Part shown: positions 47,195 to 57,121 of the stretch, one piece after another
Layout: each line of letters begins with the position of its first letter
Numbering within the stretch: the first letter of the stretch is position 1
Position numbers and translations under genes: made by a program
The notes under the pieces: generated by a model
What the model saw: only the letters and a program-made list of their open reading frames with translations
What the model was told of the DNA's origin: nothing
Databases searched by the model: none
Origin: Gaertneriomyces semiglobifer
Lineage: Eukaryota; Chytridiomycota; Chytridiomycetes; Spizellomycetales; Spizellomycetaceae
Assembly: GCA_025558075.1 (NCBI GenBank)
Contig: JAHLKF010000029.1
Span: 124,001 to 188,000, forward strand
Direction of reading: 5' to 3'
Length of the DNA stretch: 64,000 nucleotides

Positions 47195-47987
47195 ACGTTT
47201 GTCGAATCAGTATATATGGATATATGCCCGGGCACAACCTTGAAATCTGGATGGATCTGGGTGCAGATCATTGTCCTGTGTTAGGGCGTACGCCACGCGT
47301 TGCACCAAACCTTGACTTTGTCATTGGCATGCAGACAACAATTAGTTGCTAGCGATGAGGAACACGCCTTCAGTTGAGAGTATCAACGTCGCTTGTACCA
47401 GAAGGCTTGAGAAAGCAGCATTGTAGTATGAGCTGGGGATGAGGCTTCTTCTTGTGTTGCCTGCAGCGGGAACGAATCTGCCGGTATGTCCCGGAGCCTC
47501 CCTGACCTCCAAGCTGACCATTTTCATATCCAATACCATCTTACCCAGGCCACCTTCACTGACGTCTGACGTTCAACTATGAACGAATCTCACAACTTTT
47601 GGGCTCATCTCGTTGACCTCCCGGTGCTCTCACCATCGCCAGCTTCACCGATCGCTTATTGATATCAAACAGATTATATAATCACCGCCGGTTAGGGTTA
47701 CACTTGTGGCGCGCCGGCGGCCGCTCCTCGGCCGACAACTTGACTGCGTCCAACTCTTATCTTTACGGCGAGCAGACATTAACTAGACGAAGCAAGCAAG
47801 CTTGGCGTCGGATCGTCTACGCGAAAGAAGCCGATAAGCTTACAGCCTTCACTTTGTGCGGAAAGCGTAGTTGCTGCTTCGTTCCACTCTTCGTCAGGTT
47901 CAATAAATGGTGACCTCCAATCTACAGAACCACTGCCGTTAGAACGAACCTCTACTTCAACGGCATTTTTGCATCGAGAGCGATCTT
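47195..47987. other. Divergent intergenic region, DUF1971 / GH5-like
   Basis: About 790 bp. A telobox-like motif GTTAGGGTTA lies at 47691-47700. Short frames (47342-47539 minus, 47659-47913 plus) have no support. An unrecognised upstream exon of the GH5-like gene could hide here because that gene lacks a visible signal peptide. Confidence 0.4.
47691..47700. promoter_or_regulatory. Telobox-like motif upstream of GH5-like gene
   Basis: GTTAGGGTTA includes the perfect 9-mer TTAGGGTTA, about 290 bp before the GH5-like start codon. Confidence 0.4.
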
Positions 47988-49580
47988 ATGGCGAACTCGA
48001 CAGCGGGTCTGGTAGGGTTCATTACTCGGTCTGCAAACTCTCTCATTGACCCAGTGACTGGCGGGCCTTTGCGTTTCGTCTCTTACAACCTCCCCAACCT
48101 ATTCCTAATTGACGACCCCGAGTATGCCATTCCCGATGAGTTCGAGCAGGATGATTTGCTCTCGACTATTGCCCAGTTTGGGGGACGAGTTGCCCGAACA
48201 TACGTCTTTGGCGTGCAAACAGCCGGCGAAAGTGCAGCCACTGCATTGAAACATATCATCAAGGAAGGATCGGACGTGAAGCTGAACGAACGCATGATGG
48301 TTGCATTGGACAAGGCACTGGCGCTTGCCAATGAACGTGGAGTTCGACTCATCATTCCCTTCATCGACCGGTGGGAGTGGTGGGGCGGCGTAGAAAGCTT
48401 CGTCAAATTGTATGATCCAACACTACCAGCCAGCGCATTTTATACCGAACCGAGCATTCAAAACGGTTTCAAGTCGATTATTGAACAGATTATTACCCGT
48501 GTAAATACAGTTACCAACATCGCATACCGAGAGGATCCCGCTATTCTCGCATGGGAGACCGGAAATGAGCTCGAGATTGATGACGGACGTATACCAACGG
48601 ACTGGACACTTGAAATAGCATCGCACATCAAAGGCCTGGACAGAAACCACCTGGTGATGGATGGCTCTTGGAAACACGGTTGGGACGAGCGAGTGCTGCA
48701 AGACCCGAACATTGATATCTATTCCAACCACTATTACCGCCAACTAGGCTTCACTACTATCGAGTGGGCAGGCTTGGGCATCATGGCCGCAATACTACTG
48801 GTTTCGGTCGTTGTTGCGGTGTTGTCACTCTGTTTACCGAAAACAATCGCCTGGCTAAAAGAACGCAAGGGCGACCGATTTTCCCTGCGGAGAAAAAGGA
48901 TACTCACTGTTCTCCTAGCCCTTATCTTGATGGGAGGATCCGCCGCTGGAATTGCACTGCTGATGATAATGCGTCACAACAACCCCCTTTATGGCAAACG
49001 TTCGGCATCAGATGCCGCCGTAATTGCTTCACACAACAAAGTCTTCATCGCTGGCGAATTTGGATTTGCGCCTGAACGTTCTTACCGGCAATTGCTGGAC
49101 AATGTGGAACGTGGCGTTATGTCCGGGGCGATGCTGTGGAGTCTGCGTGGCCACTCAAAAGATGGCGGGTTTTACACTCATGAAGAGATGCACGGTTACC
49201 TGTCGTACCACTACCCCGGATTTCCGGAAGGGCCGGGTTTTAGTGCGGATGAGCGCACAATCGTGCCAATGATTACATCTTACGCCTCCCGGTTGGCCTC
49301 TCAATTCAAATACCCGATACCGTCCAGCTCGCTACCGGCGCCCCCGGTCCTTCTTGGTGCTAGCACTGGTTTGATATGGCGGGGGGTTGCTGGCGCAAGT
49401 GACTACCAGATTGAGCAGCAAACTGGATCCAGTCAGTGGAATGTTGTCGCTACTGGTATCCACGACAACAAAATGCCTGGCCAGGTTCTCTACCCATCCG
49501 TTACCAAAGGTGCTGAATACAGGGTGCGGGCCAGGAATGCGGCCGGACTTGGGGCGCCCAGCAACAGTTTGCCGGCTTAG
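47988..49580 (+). CDS. GH5-like glycoside hydrolase with internal transmembrane hairpin
   Basis: Single exon, 530 residues. The fold is that of the GH5 mannanase-like clan A hydrolases: RFVSYNLPNLFLID (strand 1), RLIIPFIDRWEWWGG, and ILAWETGNELE with the acid/base Glu194. IYSNHYYRQ follows, and FIAGEFGFAPE carries the nucleophile candidate Glu357. Between IYSNHYY and FIAGEF lie two hydrophobic helices, about 258-281 (WAGLGIMAAILLVSVVVAVL) and 304-327 (ILTVLLALILMGGSAAGIAL). A basic loop (KERKGDRFSLRRKR) separates them. A fibronectin-III-like domain ends the protein (about 445-530). No signal peptide precedes the domain, and an in-frame TAG sits upstream (47938-47940). The polysaccharide substrate is probably cell wall or mannan, by family inference only. 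Confidence 0.85.
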   Translation: MANSTAGLVGFITRSANSLIDPVTGGPLRFVSYNLPNLFLIDDPEYAIPDEFEQDDLLSTIAQFGGRVARTYVFGVQTAGESAATALKHIIKEGSDVKLNERMMVALDKALALANERGVRLIIPFIDRWEWWGGVESFVKLYDPTLPASAFYTEPSIQNGFKSIIEQIITRVNTVTNIAYREDPAILAWETGNELEIDDGRIPTDWTLEIASHIKGLDRNHLVMDGSWKHGWDERVLQDPNIDIYSNHYYRQLGFTTIEWAGLGIMAAILLVSVVVAVLSLCLPKTIAWLKERKGDRFSLRRKRILTVLLALILMGGSAAGIALLMIMRHNNPLYGKRSASDAAVIASHNKVFIAGEFGFAPERSYRQLLDNVERGVMSGAMLWSLRGHSKDGGFYTHEEMHGYLSYHYPGFPEGPGFSADERTIVPMITSYASRLASQFKYPIPSSSLPAPPVLLGASTGLIWRGVAGASDYQIEQQTGSSQWNVVATGIHDNKMPGQVLYPSVTKGAEYRVRARNAAGLGAPSNSLPA

Positions 49581-50001
49581 GAGGAGTATGGATTTTTTTT
49601 GGCTTTTAGAATTTTGTATATATAGGACATCCTCATCTTATGCATAGTACTAATATGATAGCGTTATTGCGTGTGCAGATGCACCGCCTCGTAAGACAGT
49701 GATCTGGGAACAGAGCAGGGGCCGTATACATAAAAAATTCAAAGCTCCTGTTCTTCTGAGCCAGCGTTTCTACCCGCAAAGAATTCCAACTGACCTCTCT
49801 ATGTGTTGATGTTGCAACCGGTGCATATGTTGGGCTGACCCTCTTCGTGAAAGTGGCCATAAGCAGCCAACCGAATGACCATCCGCAAAGTGTACTTTTT
49901 GTTTTTCCATTGGGGTTGAAAACTTCCCTGTGTGTGAAACCACGCTGCTTTTAGATCGTATTCCAACTTCATATGCAAAGCGTAGATGTCATTGAGACTC
50001 A
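49581..50001. other. Intergenic, GH5-like to JMJD4-like gene
   Basis: About 420 bp of 3' flank and upstream sequence. No gene or notable element is seen; minus-strand frames here are short and overlap the next gene. Confidence 0.5.
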
Positions 50002-51234
50002 ATGAACATTCAAGATCAAGACTCCGATAGTCCGCATTTGTTCCCGCATTTCGGAGCACCAGATGAGGCCCCTCTCCCAACCTACGGTGACTTTTTCAAA
50101 AACTTTCTCCAGGCCAATCGCCCTTGTGTCCTCCGCTTTGAGCTGGAGCCTGCCTTCCATGACTGGACCGTAGATCTTTTCAACGGAGAACGGAAGCCAA
50201 ATTATGAATTCCTAGCATTCAAATTTGGACATCTCAAAGTCTTGCCGTCAGGTAGAGTCAACGAAATATCGGTTGGTGAGTTCCTGGATCACCTACGGAA
50301 CGGCGTACAGGAATATTTGAGAGACTGGCATTTGGTCCTGGAAATTAAGAAGCATGGCATCGCATATGAGGCATATAAGCTACCGGAGTGGTTTGGAGAC
50401 GATTGGCTGAACATGTTCTACGATGCCCAAGAGCCGGACGATGACTATCGATTTGTCTGTGAGTCTTGCGGGAGCTAGTAACTAGGAACGTTGAGGGAAT
50501 TACTAAAACAGATTTTTACAGATATGGGGGCATCAGGCACTTGCACTACGATTCATGTTGATGTATTGACTTCTTACTCCTGGTCCGCCAACATTTGCGG
50601 TGTGAAGAAATGGACGTTCTTTCCGCCCGGCCAGGAATCTTATTTGCGATCTAACACGGGCGAAATGTTGGTGGATCTTCGCGACGCCTCGGAAGAGACG
50701 CATCCCGCCTACTTTGAGAAAGCTACGCCGATAGTCATCTTTCAGCACCCCGGTGAAATCGTGTTCGTCCCCTCAAGATGGTACCATCAAGTCGAAAATA
50801 TTGGTCCGACGATATCTATCAATCAAAACTGGCTTAACGCTTGTAACTTCGAGTCGGTCCATGAGACTTTGGCCAATGATTTGAGCGTGATACATGAGAT
50901 GATCGCAGAGCACAGAGAAGATATGGGCGAGAACATCTGGTTAGATCACTGCCAGCTATTGATGGGTGCTAATAATGCCGGCTGGAACTGGAAACGATTC
51001 TGGGGATTCTTAGAATTTCATGGACGTCGATTGCTGAAATTACTTCATCCTGAAGCGGTGCCAAAGGCTATCTGGGAAAATGAACAGTATGTCAGGTATT
51101 CTTTGCGGATACTATTGAATGTATGGCAGAGGTTGCTGTCCGATGCGTGGATCAAATGGAAAATCGAATGTGGTGAACTGTCTTTGGCTTCTTTGCGCGA
51201 GGGTTTGGCGGTTCATGACTGTGCCGACATTTGA
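50002..51234 (+). CDS. JMJD4: JMJD4-like 2-oxoglutarate oxygenase
   Basis: Exons 50002-50458 and 50522-51234 give 389 residues. Animal JMJD4 hydroxylates a lysine of the translation termination factor eRF1. The jelly-roll domain begins after a 30-residue leader and includes RPCVLRFELEPAF and LPEWFGDDWLNMFYDA. The iron site is His and Asp in TTIHVDVLTSYSWSANICG, with the distal His in FVPSRWYHQVENIG. KKWTFFPPGQE matches the 2-oxoglutarate region, and SINQNWLNACN is JMJD4-typical. A C-terminal helical region of about 130 residues follows. Length matches the family. The intron lies just before YMGASG and keeps frame. Confidence 0.9.
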
Positions 51235-51368
51235 TGTGACTATGCCACATTAGATTGATGCGACCCTTTTTCCCACTGGTTTCGACCTGTCAAACGTCAA
51301 ATTGCTCAGACCACCTATCCTTCTCTGGAAACGGGCAACGATAAAATCAAGGTAGCCTTGTGCATTAT

Positions 51369-52862
51369 ATGCACACTCTTGAGAGCATAATCAGCATGCG
51401 TCCCTGGGTCGCCGGTATTGTGGTGGCATTCGCTCTTTGCGGGTTCTTGTTTCCTCGTTCCCTCAAACGTAAACCCCTCCGTTCCTTGGCCAATGTCGTC
51501 CAGCGAGCACCAAAAAAAGGGCTGACGTATGCCGATTTGGTTTATTCTCACTCGGATTTGCGGCAGGAGGGCCCCAGTGTATGGACAGTGATTGGGCGTC
51601 TGCCCCCCTACGCTGTCCCTCTTCGCGTGACCATGTGTATTTATCGAGTGCCTGGAACGCACCAGCTTTGGATTCATTCCCCTATATGCGTCAATGACGA
51701 AATCCGGTGCCAGATTGAGAAGCTGGGCGCACTAACCTGGATAGTCGTACCCAATGTTGCACATGCAACTTACGCACAAGCTTGGCGCCGGCAGTACCCG
51801 CATGCTAAAGTCGTATGTCCAGCCGACATAAAGAAATACATTGAGCAAGCAATCTCGGTCGATACAACTGTTGAAGAGATTTGGCACGGCTTCGACGAGG
51901 AAGCGTTGCGGGTCCGCACAAAGGCAGCGGACGCCGATACGAATTTTCTGAATACGAATGGTTACCTAGAGTGCGCTGGTTGTATGGAGATGCTGCCTCC
52001 AAGCTCTTACTCTCGCCGCCAGCGAAAGATGGAAGACAGCCGGCGTTGCAAGGATTGTATGAACGAGTTCGAACATTCACAAGAATGGAAAGGGAAAAAT
52101 AAGCGTAATGAAGACGATGCAGATGATGATAGCGAATTGGCGAGCGATATCAACTTCGGTGGCCCTGTTCTCCCTAGGCCTGTACCAGAGAGTGCTCAAT
52201 TTTCTTTCAAACACCTCACCGTTGATGACCGCGTCCAGAAGTATGCGCAGCTACAAACAGAGTATGAAAATGAGCTTGGCCCTGATGAACGAATATGGGG
52301 AGAAGTTGGCGATGCGCGCGAGCCATGGGAAAATTTGCCGTCATGGCGGCAGGTACGCAAGAACTTGCCGTTCGACCTGCGCCGAACCACAACAGCTAGG
52401 CATGGGGTGGAAGATGAACCTCTGGCGACCACGGCAATTAATTGCATCCGCTATCTGCGCCCAGCTGGTGCGTATGAAGATTCACAAGAGCTTGTGTATC
52501 TTCTCAGAACCGAACGGTAGGTGATTTTCTGCATTGTGGTCTCCTTGAATAGTTCGACATTCTAAACTGCGCTTGATAGGGGCGATTGTGGCCTTGTCAC
52601 CAGTGGGATTATTTACAATGTTAAGGATCCTGGCTTCTTGTTCAAGCTCTTAGGCAGTGCCGGCTCCTTGGTTTCTTTCATACAACAATTCGTCGCCATT
52701 CAAGACGCCGCTGCTCGAAAGTCATGGATCTCGGAAGTCCTGATTCCAATTGTCGACCAAGCCACTGTAACAACCATTGTAGTTTCAGATGGGGATCCTT
52801 GGCATGGCGGCAAGGACGACATGGTGGCGAGGCTCAGCAAATATGTGGGGTTTACGTACTGA
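51369..52862 (+). CDS. DUF4336-like protein with inserted zinc-finger segment
   Basis: Exons 51369-52516 and 52580-52862 give 476 residues. Residues 80-180 match the DUF4336 (metallo-beta-lactamase-related) pattern: VPLRVTMCIYRVPGTHQLWI, HSPICVNDE, WIVVPNVAHATYAQAWRRQY. The pattern resumes after residue 365 with the equivalent of the DLVxN strand (LVTSGIIYNVKDPG). Between them about 180 residues are inserted. This starts with YLECAGCMEMLPPSSY and DSRRCKDCMNEFE, a CxxC-x21-CxxC module (Cys202, 205, 227, 230) resembling the Stc1-type finger. An acidic and then mixed-charge region follows. The N-terminus has one hydrophobic helix (WVAGIVVAFALCGFLF). The frame is open throughout the insert. Function is unknown; the His-rich MBL metal site is degenerate. 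Confidence 0.78.
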
Positions 52863-52967
52863 TTAGATTAAGTTAGGTATACAGTTTTGGTACCCCTATC
52901 GTTTGTCCGATCGAGCCCTGTTCTATGCAAGATCATTCGTCCTCTACTTGGTAATGCATACATTTCT

Positions 52968-53775
52968 CTATTTCTTGTTACATTGCTTCATGGCCCATTT
53001 CATGCCTTCCTCAATGCCATCGCCAGTTTTCGCGGAGCACGGCTGTATTTGCCAATGTCGGTCTCGTATAGAGTTCAAATTCAGTCCAGTAGCAATCTAC
53101 ACAGACATTGCAGACGATAGCTCTGTTGGCACCACGACGCGCGGACCTAATTAGCTACAATGTACATACCTCATCCCCGGGTAGAGCCGTCACGATATCC
53201 TGCTTATTCGCAAAAACCAACACTGGTACGCCAGCGAGCTTACTCTCTTCAAGAAGGTTGTGCAGCTCTTCGCCGCTGTTACAGCACGCATTAATCAATC
53301 GAATGCTCGACCCCATGTTGCTGATTGGGTCATCATTACCTTTCTTCCAGTCGCCGCCTATCCACACTATCGATAATGTATATCTATAAAGCATATAAGA
53401 CAAATTGCTGGCCACAAACTTTGGTCGCTCACAGAAACAGGAGTACTTACCAATATGTCCGTGCTGTCAAAGTAATTCCTCCAGTACGGCCTTATAGCCT
53501 TCTGCCCCCCAATATCCCATACATTCATCTTAAACCCTTCCTGTTGCACGCTCTTGATGTTGAACCCTTGGGTAGGCTTGATTTCGGTAATATCTTCCGA
53601 CGCAAGGCGTTTGAGTATAGTAGTTTTACCGGCATTGTCGAGGCCAAGGAGGAGCACTCGGATTTCACGGTCAGTGCGCTTTAGTCGACGGAGAAGAGCT
53701 AACAGGCCCTTAATAGAAACTGGATTTGGTCCGGTTCACCAGAATCGGCGATCAAGGAGCGAATAGGCTTACCAT
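52968..53775 (-). CDS. ARL3: ADP-ribosylation factor-like GTPase Arl3
   Basis: Exons (minus) 53775-53773, 53708-53451, 53383-53340, 53275-53170 and 53096-52968 give 179 residues, the family length. Arl3 releases lipidated cargo from UNC119 and PDE6D-type carriers into cilia. Motifs: Met-Gly start ([20 protein letters not shown]), P-loop GLDNAGKTT, switch [20 protein letters not shown], and SAKTG. Arl2 is close, but the N-terminus and [15 protein letters not shown] favour Arl3. As in eL18, the first exon is only the ATG, followed immediately by GTAAGC. Together with CFAP77 it supports a flagellated cell. Confidence 0.93.
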
Positions 53776-53955
53776 TGTTGGTTGAGAGCTTTTACTCGCA
53801 ATGGCACATTCGCAAGAAGGACCGTCAGGTACAGAACGCGTTCTCGAATTTTACAACGCGCTCGATCAGAACTCAAGAATCAAAACTCTAAAATTATTTT
53901 GATAGTCTAATGAAATGATTTTTACATAAAATAATAATTTGCGTTTGAGACCAGC

Positions 53956-55212
53956 TCAAACCAAAGTGAACTCTTCATCAATTTTGACAGTAAAGACGTA
54001 GCCATCGCCCAAAGCTTTTCGCGGTGCCCACCACAAATATGCTTCGGTGCCAAGAACACTCTGGACATTCTTGTACCAACCCAAATCGAAACGGTTTGGA
54101 GGAGGCATGGCGTCTCCAGCACGATCCAGATTTTCAATGGTCGTGAGATTCCTTAGCAAGTGTGACACCTACGGCAGAAGATTGCAAGATCAAAAAGTGT
54201 CCGCAACACGCGTTCAAGACAAGAAGCCCATTTACCTGTTGTGACAAGAACATCCACAAAATGCTTGTGGTAGGAATTAGGAAACACATGCATACACCAA
54301 TGGTGACAGCCTGAAGATTGAATATTTTCGTCAGACTCCACTGAAACCGCAATTCGTTTGACGAGAACCACATACCTCGAAGTTGTCAATAGGCTGCGTT
54401 AGTTGTTGGGCAAGTGCCAATCGCACTAGGTCAAAGAGTCGCAAGAATATCAGTACAATGCAGAGGGTGCATGAGCTAGTCGCGTAAAAGACTAGGCGAA
54501 TAAAATGCGGATGATTGGCATGGCCTATGCAAGTATCTGCCAGTAAAACAGTTGAAGCGAATCTCGATACGAATCCCTTGCAAGGCATTTACTCACTTAA
54601 CCATTTACCTGTAAAAAAAATAGATATTGATATCTTAATAGAGGCTGATGCACATAATAAGGCACTTACAGTGATGATCCATCTTGACAATGCATTTGCT
54701 ACAGCGTCTGCAGTGGTGTGCTCGCGGTGGTTTGAAGACATTGCAGATACGACAATAATCGTATCCTCGAACTTCCTCACCGGCAAATTGCGCGCGGTGG
54801 TCGTTGTATTCTCCGAAAGGCCCTAACCCAGGCGGCTCCCAGTCAGACTTTACAGTTCCTGGGTCTGCGGGAAGTCAGTTTTACTGGCACCTAGTATGCT
54901 AAATAAGCAAAGGACGCACCGGTGCGAACGCATTGAACGTATGAAATCCACATCATGATGACGAGAAAGTCGAACTGCGCAATAGCAAACAGCCCCAACG
55001 GAGTCAGAGGTCGAAGCCATGGCAAAAATAGTATCCACTGGGTCGCAATTGGAACGAGCACCACTGTTTTAAAGCAAAAGCGGGATGAGACAAACCAGTC
55101 CGCCAGTACTGTACCGCAAACGATTAAGGTCAAACTCACTCGGAATGAGAATGAATGGTGCCAGATAGTCATCTTTGGGCTTTAGCGGCTTCCCAACCTC
55201 GGTGTATATCAT
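53956..55212 (-). CDS. DHHC palmitoyltransferase
   Basis: Exons (minus) 55212-55140, 55063-54920, 54864-54670, 54608-54597, 54536-54376, 54310-54236 and 54168-53956 give 290 residues. S-acyltransferase that palmitoylates cytosolic cysteines. Two helices precede the zinc-binding cysteine-rich domain: YCRICNVFKPPRAHHCRRCS, then CIVKMDHHC with the catalytic Cys138. CIGHANHPHF follows, then two more helices and the TTxE motif (NLTTIE). The end is RFDLGWYKNVQSVLGTEAYL with a basic and charged tail. The catalytic Cys codon is split by an intron and finished by a 12-nt microexon (54597-54608). A short out-of-frame upstream ATG lies in the leader. Which fungal Pfa member it is cannot be settled. Confidence 0.9.
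54597..54608 (-). other. 12-nt microexon in the DHHC gene
   Basis: The exon reads GTAAATGGTTAA, flanked by an acceptor TTTTTTTTACAG and a donor GTGAGT. It completes the Cys codon of DHHC and adds Lys-Trp-Leu plus the first base of Asn, giving DHHCKWLNTCIGHANHP. Skipping it deletes four residues in frame and would turn DHHC into DHHY. Confidence 0.75.
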
Positions 55213-55651
55213 TATACGGCGTGGTGGTTCACTCCAACAGAACCGCCCACAGTGAACATGGTGTTGACAAAAATAATGAAATATTTGTACCAGGCTTCGA
55301 ACCTGCGCCTTCAGCATAGGACAACCCAAGTTGCTTAGTGACGCCGCTGGCGGTGGGCGGTCATGTCACGTGACATGCGCCAGGAGTGCCTCAGACGTTG
55401 AAGGCTTCTTTCCATTCGCAGCATGAACGTTTTCGAAGAAAGCGCTCAAAAGGAATCTGGCGCATATATCCGCCAGAGACCTTCTCATGTAGAGCACAGT
55501 TACATTTGACTCCCTGCCTTGCTAGATTCATTTAGAAGTTTGCTGAGTCTTGAACTGTCTCTGACGATCTCACCTATTGAAAGCGTGCATAACGCTCAGC
55601 CTCACCGTTGCTCAAGGGAAGACGTAAAGGGTGCCAGTGCCATAGGCCAAA
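55213..55651. other. Divergent promoter region, DHHC / LigB-like
   Basis: A 439-bp space between two start codons. It contains the 16-bp CACGTG palindrome (55362-55377). No gene is seen. Confidence 0.5.
55362..55377. promoter_or_regulatory. 16-bp perfect palindrome with E-box core
   Basis: CATGTCACGTGACATG reads identically on both strands and is centred on CACGTG, the site of bHLH factors such as Cbf1 or USF types. It lies in the shared upstream region of the DHHC gene (start 55212) and the LigB-like gene (start 55652). Confidence 0.5.
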
Positions 55652-56735
55652 ATGCCTCTATTAGGATGCGCCATTTTGCCGCATAATCAGATGGTTTTGG
55701 ACCCAACGATTGACGGAGCACCTGAAGGGATACTGGAAGTGCACGAAGGATGCAAGGCGGTTGCGCAGGTGATAGCCAGTTGGGAACCGGAGATTGTGTG
55801 CATGCTGACGCCTCACGGGATATCTGCTGGCAAGAGTCCTCGACCAGGTGTGTGCAGGGCATCTGAAGCAACAGCAGGCGGTTGCGTGATTAAAGGACTC
55901 ATGGTTTTTTTTGCGCAGGAATTTATTTAACACCATCCGCAACTGGCAATGCAGCGGCGGAACCGCCGTATAATAATTACGAGCTTGCAATTCAGATCGA
56001 CAGCCAAATCTCTGAAGGCTTCCTGAACCATCTCGGCAATAACGGAGTGGCCTGTGTGAAGATTACTGGGTCTGAATCGCCCTTAGCTGCATCGGAGATC
56101 GTGCCATTATGGTTTCTTCGTTCCTTGCAACTACTTCGCAAAGCCCCCAAATATATGTTGGTTAGCTTACCGACACCTATCGGCGGAACCAGTATTATTC
56201 GAAGCGAAACATCCAAGGACCGCGTGCCGGATCTATACCAGTTTGGCACACACCTGCAGAAGTACCTTGCGTACTTGCCGCTGAAATCCGCTATTATTCT
56301 TTCTGGCGATTTATCTCACACTCATGCGACAAGCTGCAAAACCCCGCTTTTCCTCCCGAATCCTGCGTGGAAACTCCCAATATCGGATGCCGCTGCTGTT
56401 TTTGATGCCATAGTTGAGAAGTGGGCTAGCACATTGAACAGCGACTTTCTCTTGCGCGATGCTGCAGCACTCGTAAAGAAAGCTGTTAGCTGTGCCTTTG
56501 ACGGCCTGGTGGTGATACAAGCCGTGCTGGACAAGGAAGGGGTCGCCAAATTTTCCAAACATGTAATTGCAAGGCATAGACCGAGTTATGTGGGGATGCT
56601 GGCGTGTATTTTCCAGGTCGACAGAAGAGGTAAGAGTCAATTTGTCACTTCCATTCGTACCGCTGCGTCCTGATCGTATTTCATTCAGTTCCGTACCCGG
56701 ACTTTACTTATACTCCGCCACAATATATTGAGTAA
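55652..56735 (+). CDS. LigB-family extradiol dioxygenase-like protein
   Basis: Exons 55652-55847, 55919-56629 and 56689-56735 give 317 residues. It resembles class III ring-cleavage dioxygenases (LigB superfamily, related to MEMO/YgiD). The His-based metal site is suggested by AILPHNQM at the start, MLTPHGIS at about residue 54, and SGDLSHTHATS in the second half. Substrate can be an aromatic ring, as in DOPA-dioxygenases, or absent, as in MEMO-type proteins, which mostly lack enzyme activity. The C-terminal FSKHVIARHRPSYVGMLA and VPYPDFTYTPPQYIE fit the family's tail. Exon phases agree. Confidence 0.8.
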
Positions 56736-57121
56736 GTTTAGGTCCTGTAGCTTGTGGTAGTTTCTACCGGCGTATGGTGTCGGTTCACATTATCGGCAGT
56801 TTGTACATACTACGTTGTCTTCACGTTAGGCGTATAAAAATCGTCGGCGTGGTTTATATATAGCCCAAAAATATGGTCCAAAGTTTATCACCTTGCATTG
56901 CGCGCTCTGTCTTTGCCAGGAATTTTCCCATAGGTATTAGGTAATATGCGGAGTTTTGGAAAATCTCCGAGCTGTTCCATTTCGCGTGAGAAAATGGTTA
57001 GAATCAAGCAAGATGTCTGCTTGTATGCGAGAAGCGCAACTCTAAGTGTAGCAAGCAAAAGTTTACAGCACTGCAACGAAGAAGACATTCTCAAGCTACC
57101 TAACTCGTAAATTTGAGATCA
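56736..57121. other. Intergenic, LigB-like to CFAP77
   Basis: About 385 bp with no feature; a minus-strand frame at 56888-57094 is unsupported. Confidence 0.5.

Noticed and set aside
55290..55310. A tRNA T-arm-like sequence (GCAGGTTCGAAGCCTGG on the minus strand)
   Set aside because: The T-stem has an outer G-G mismatch and no matching acceptor, D or anticodon arms could be built around it. It is probably chance in the DHHC upstream region.
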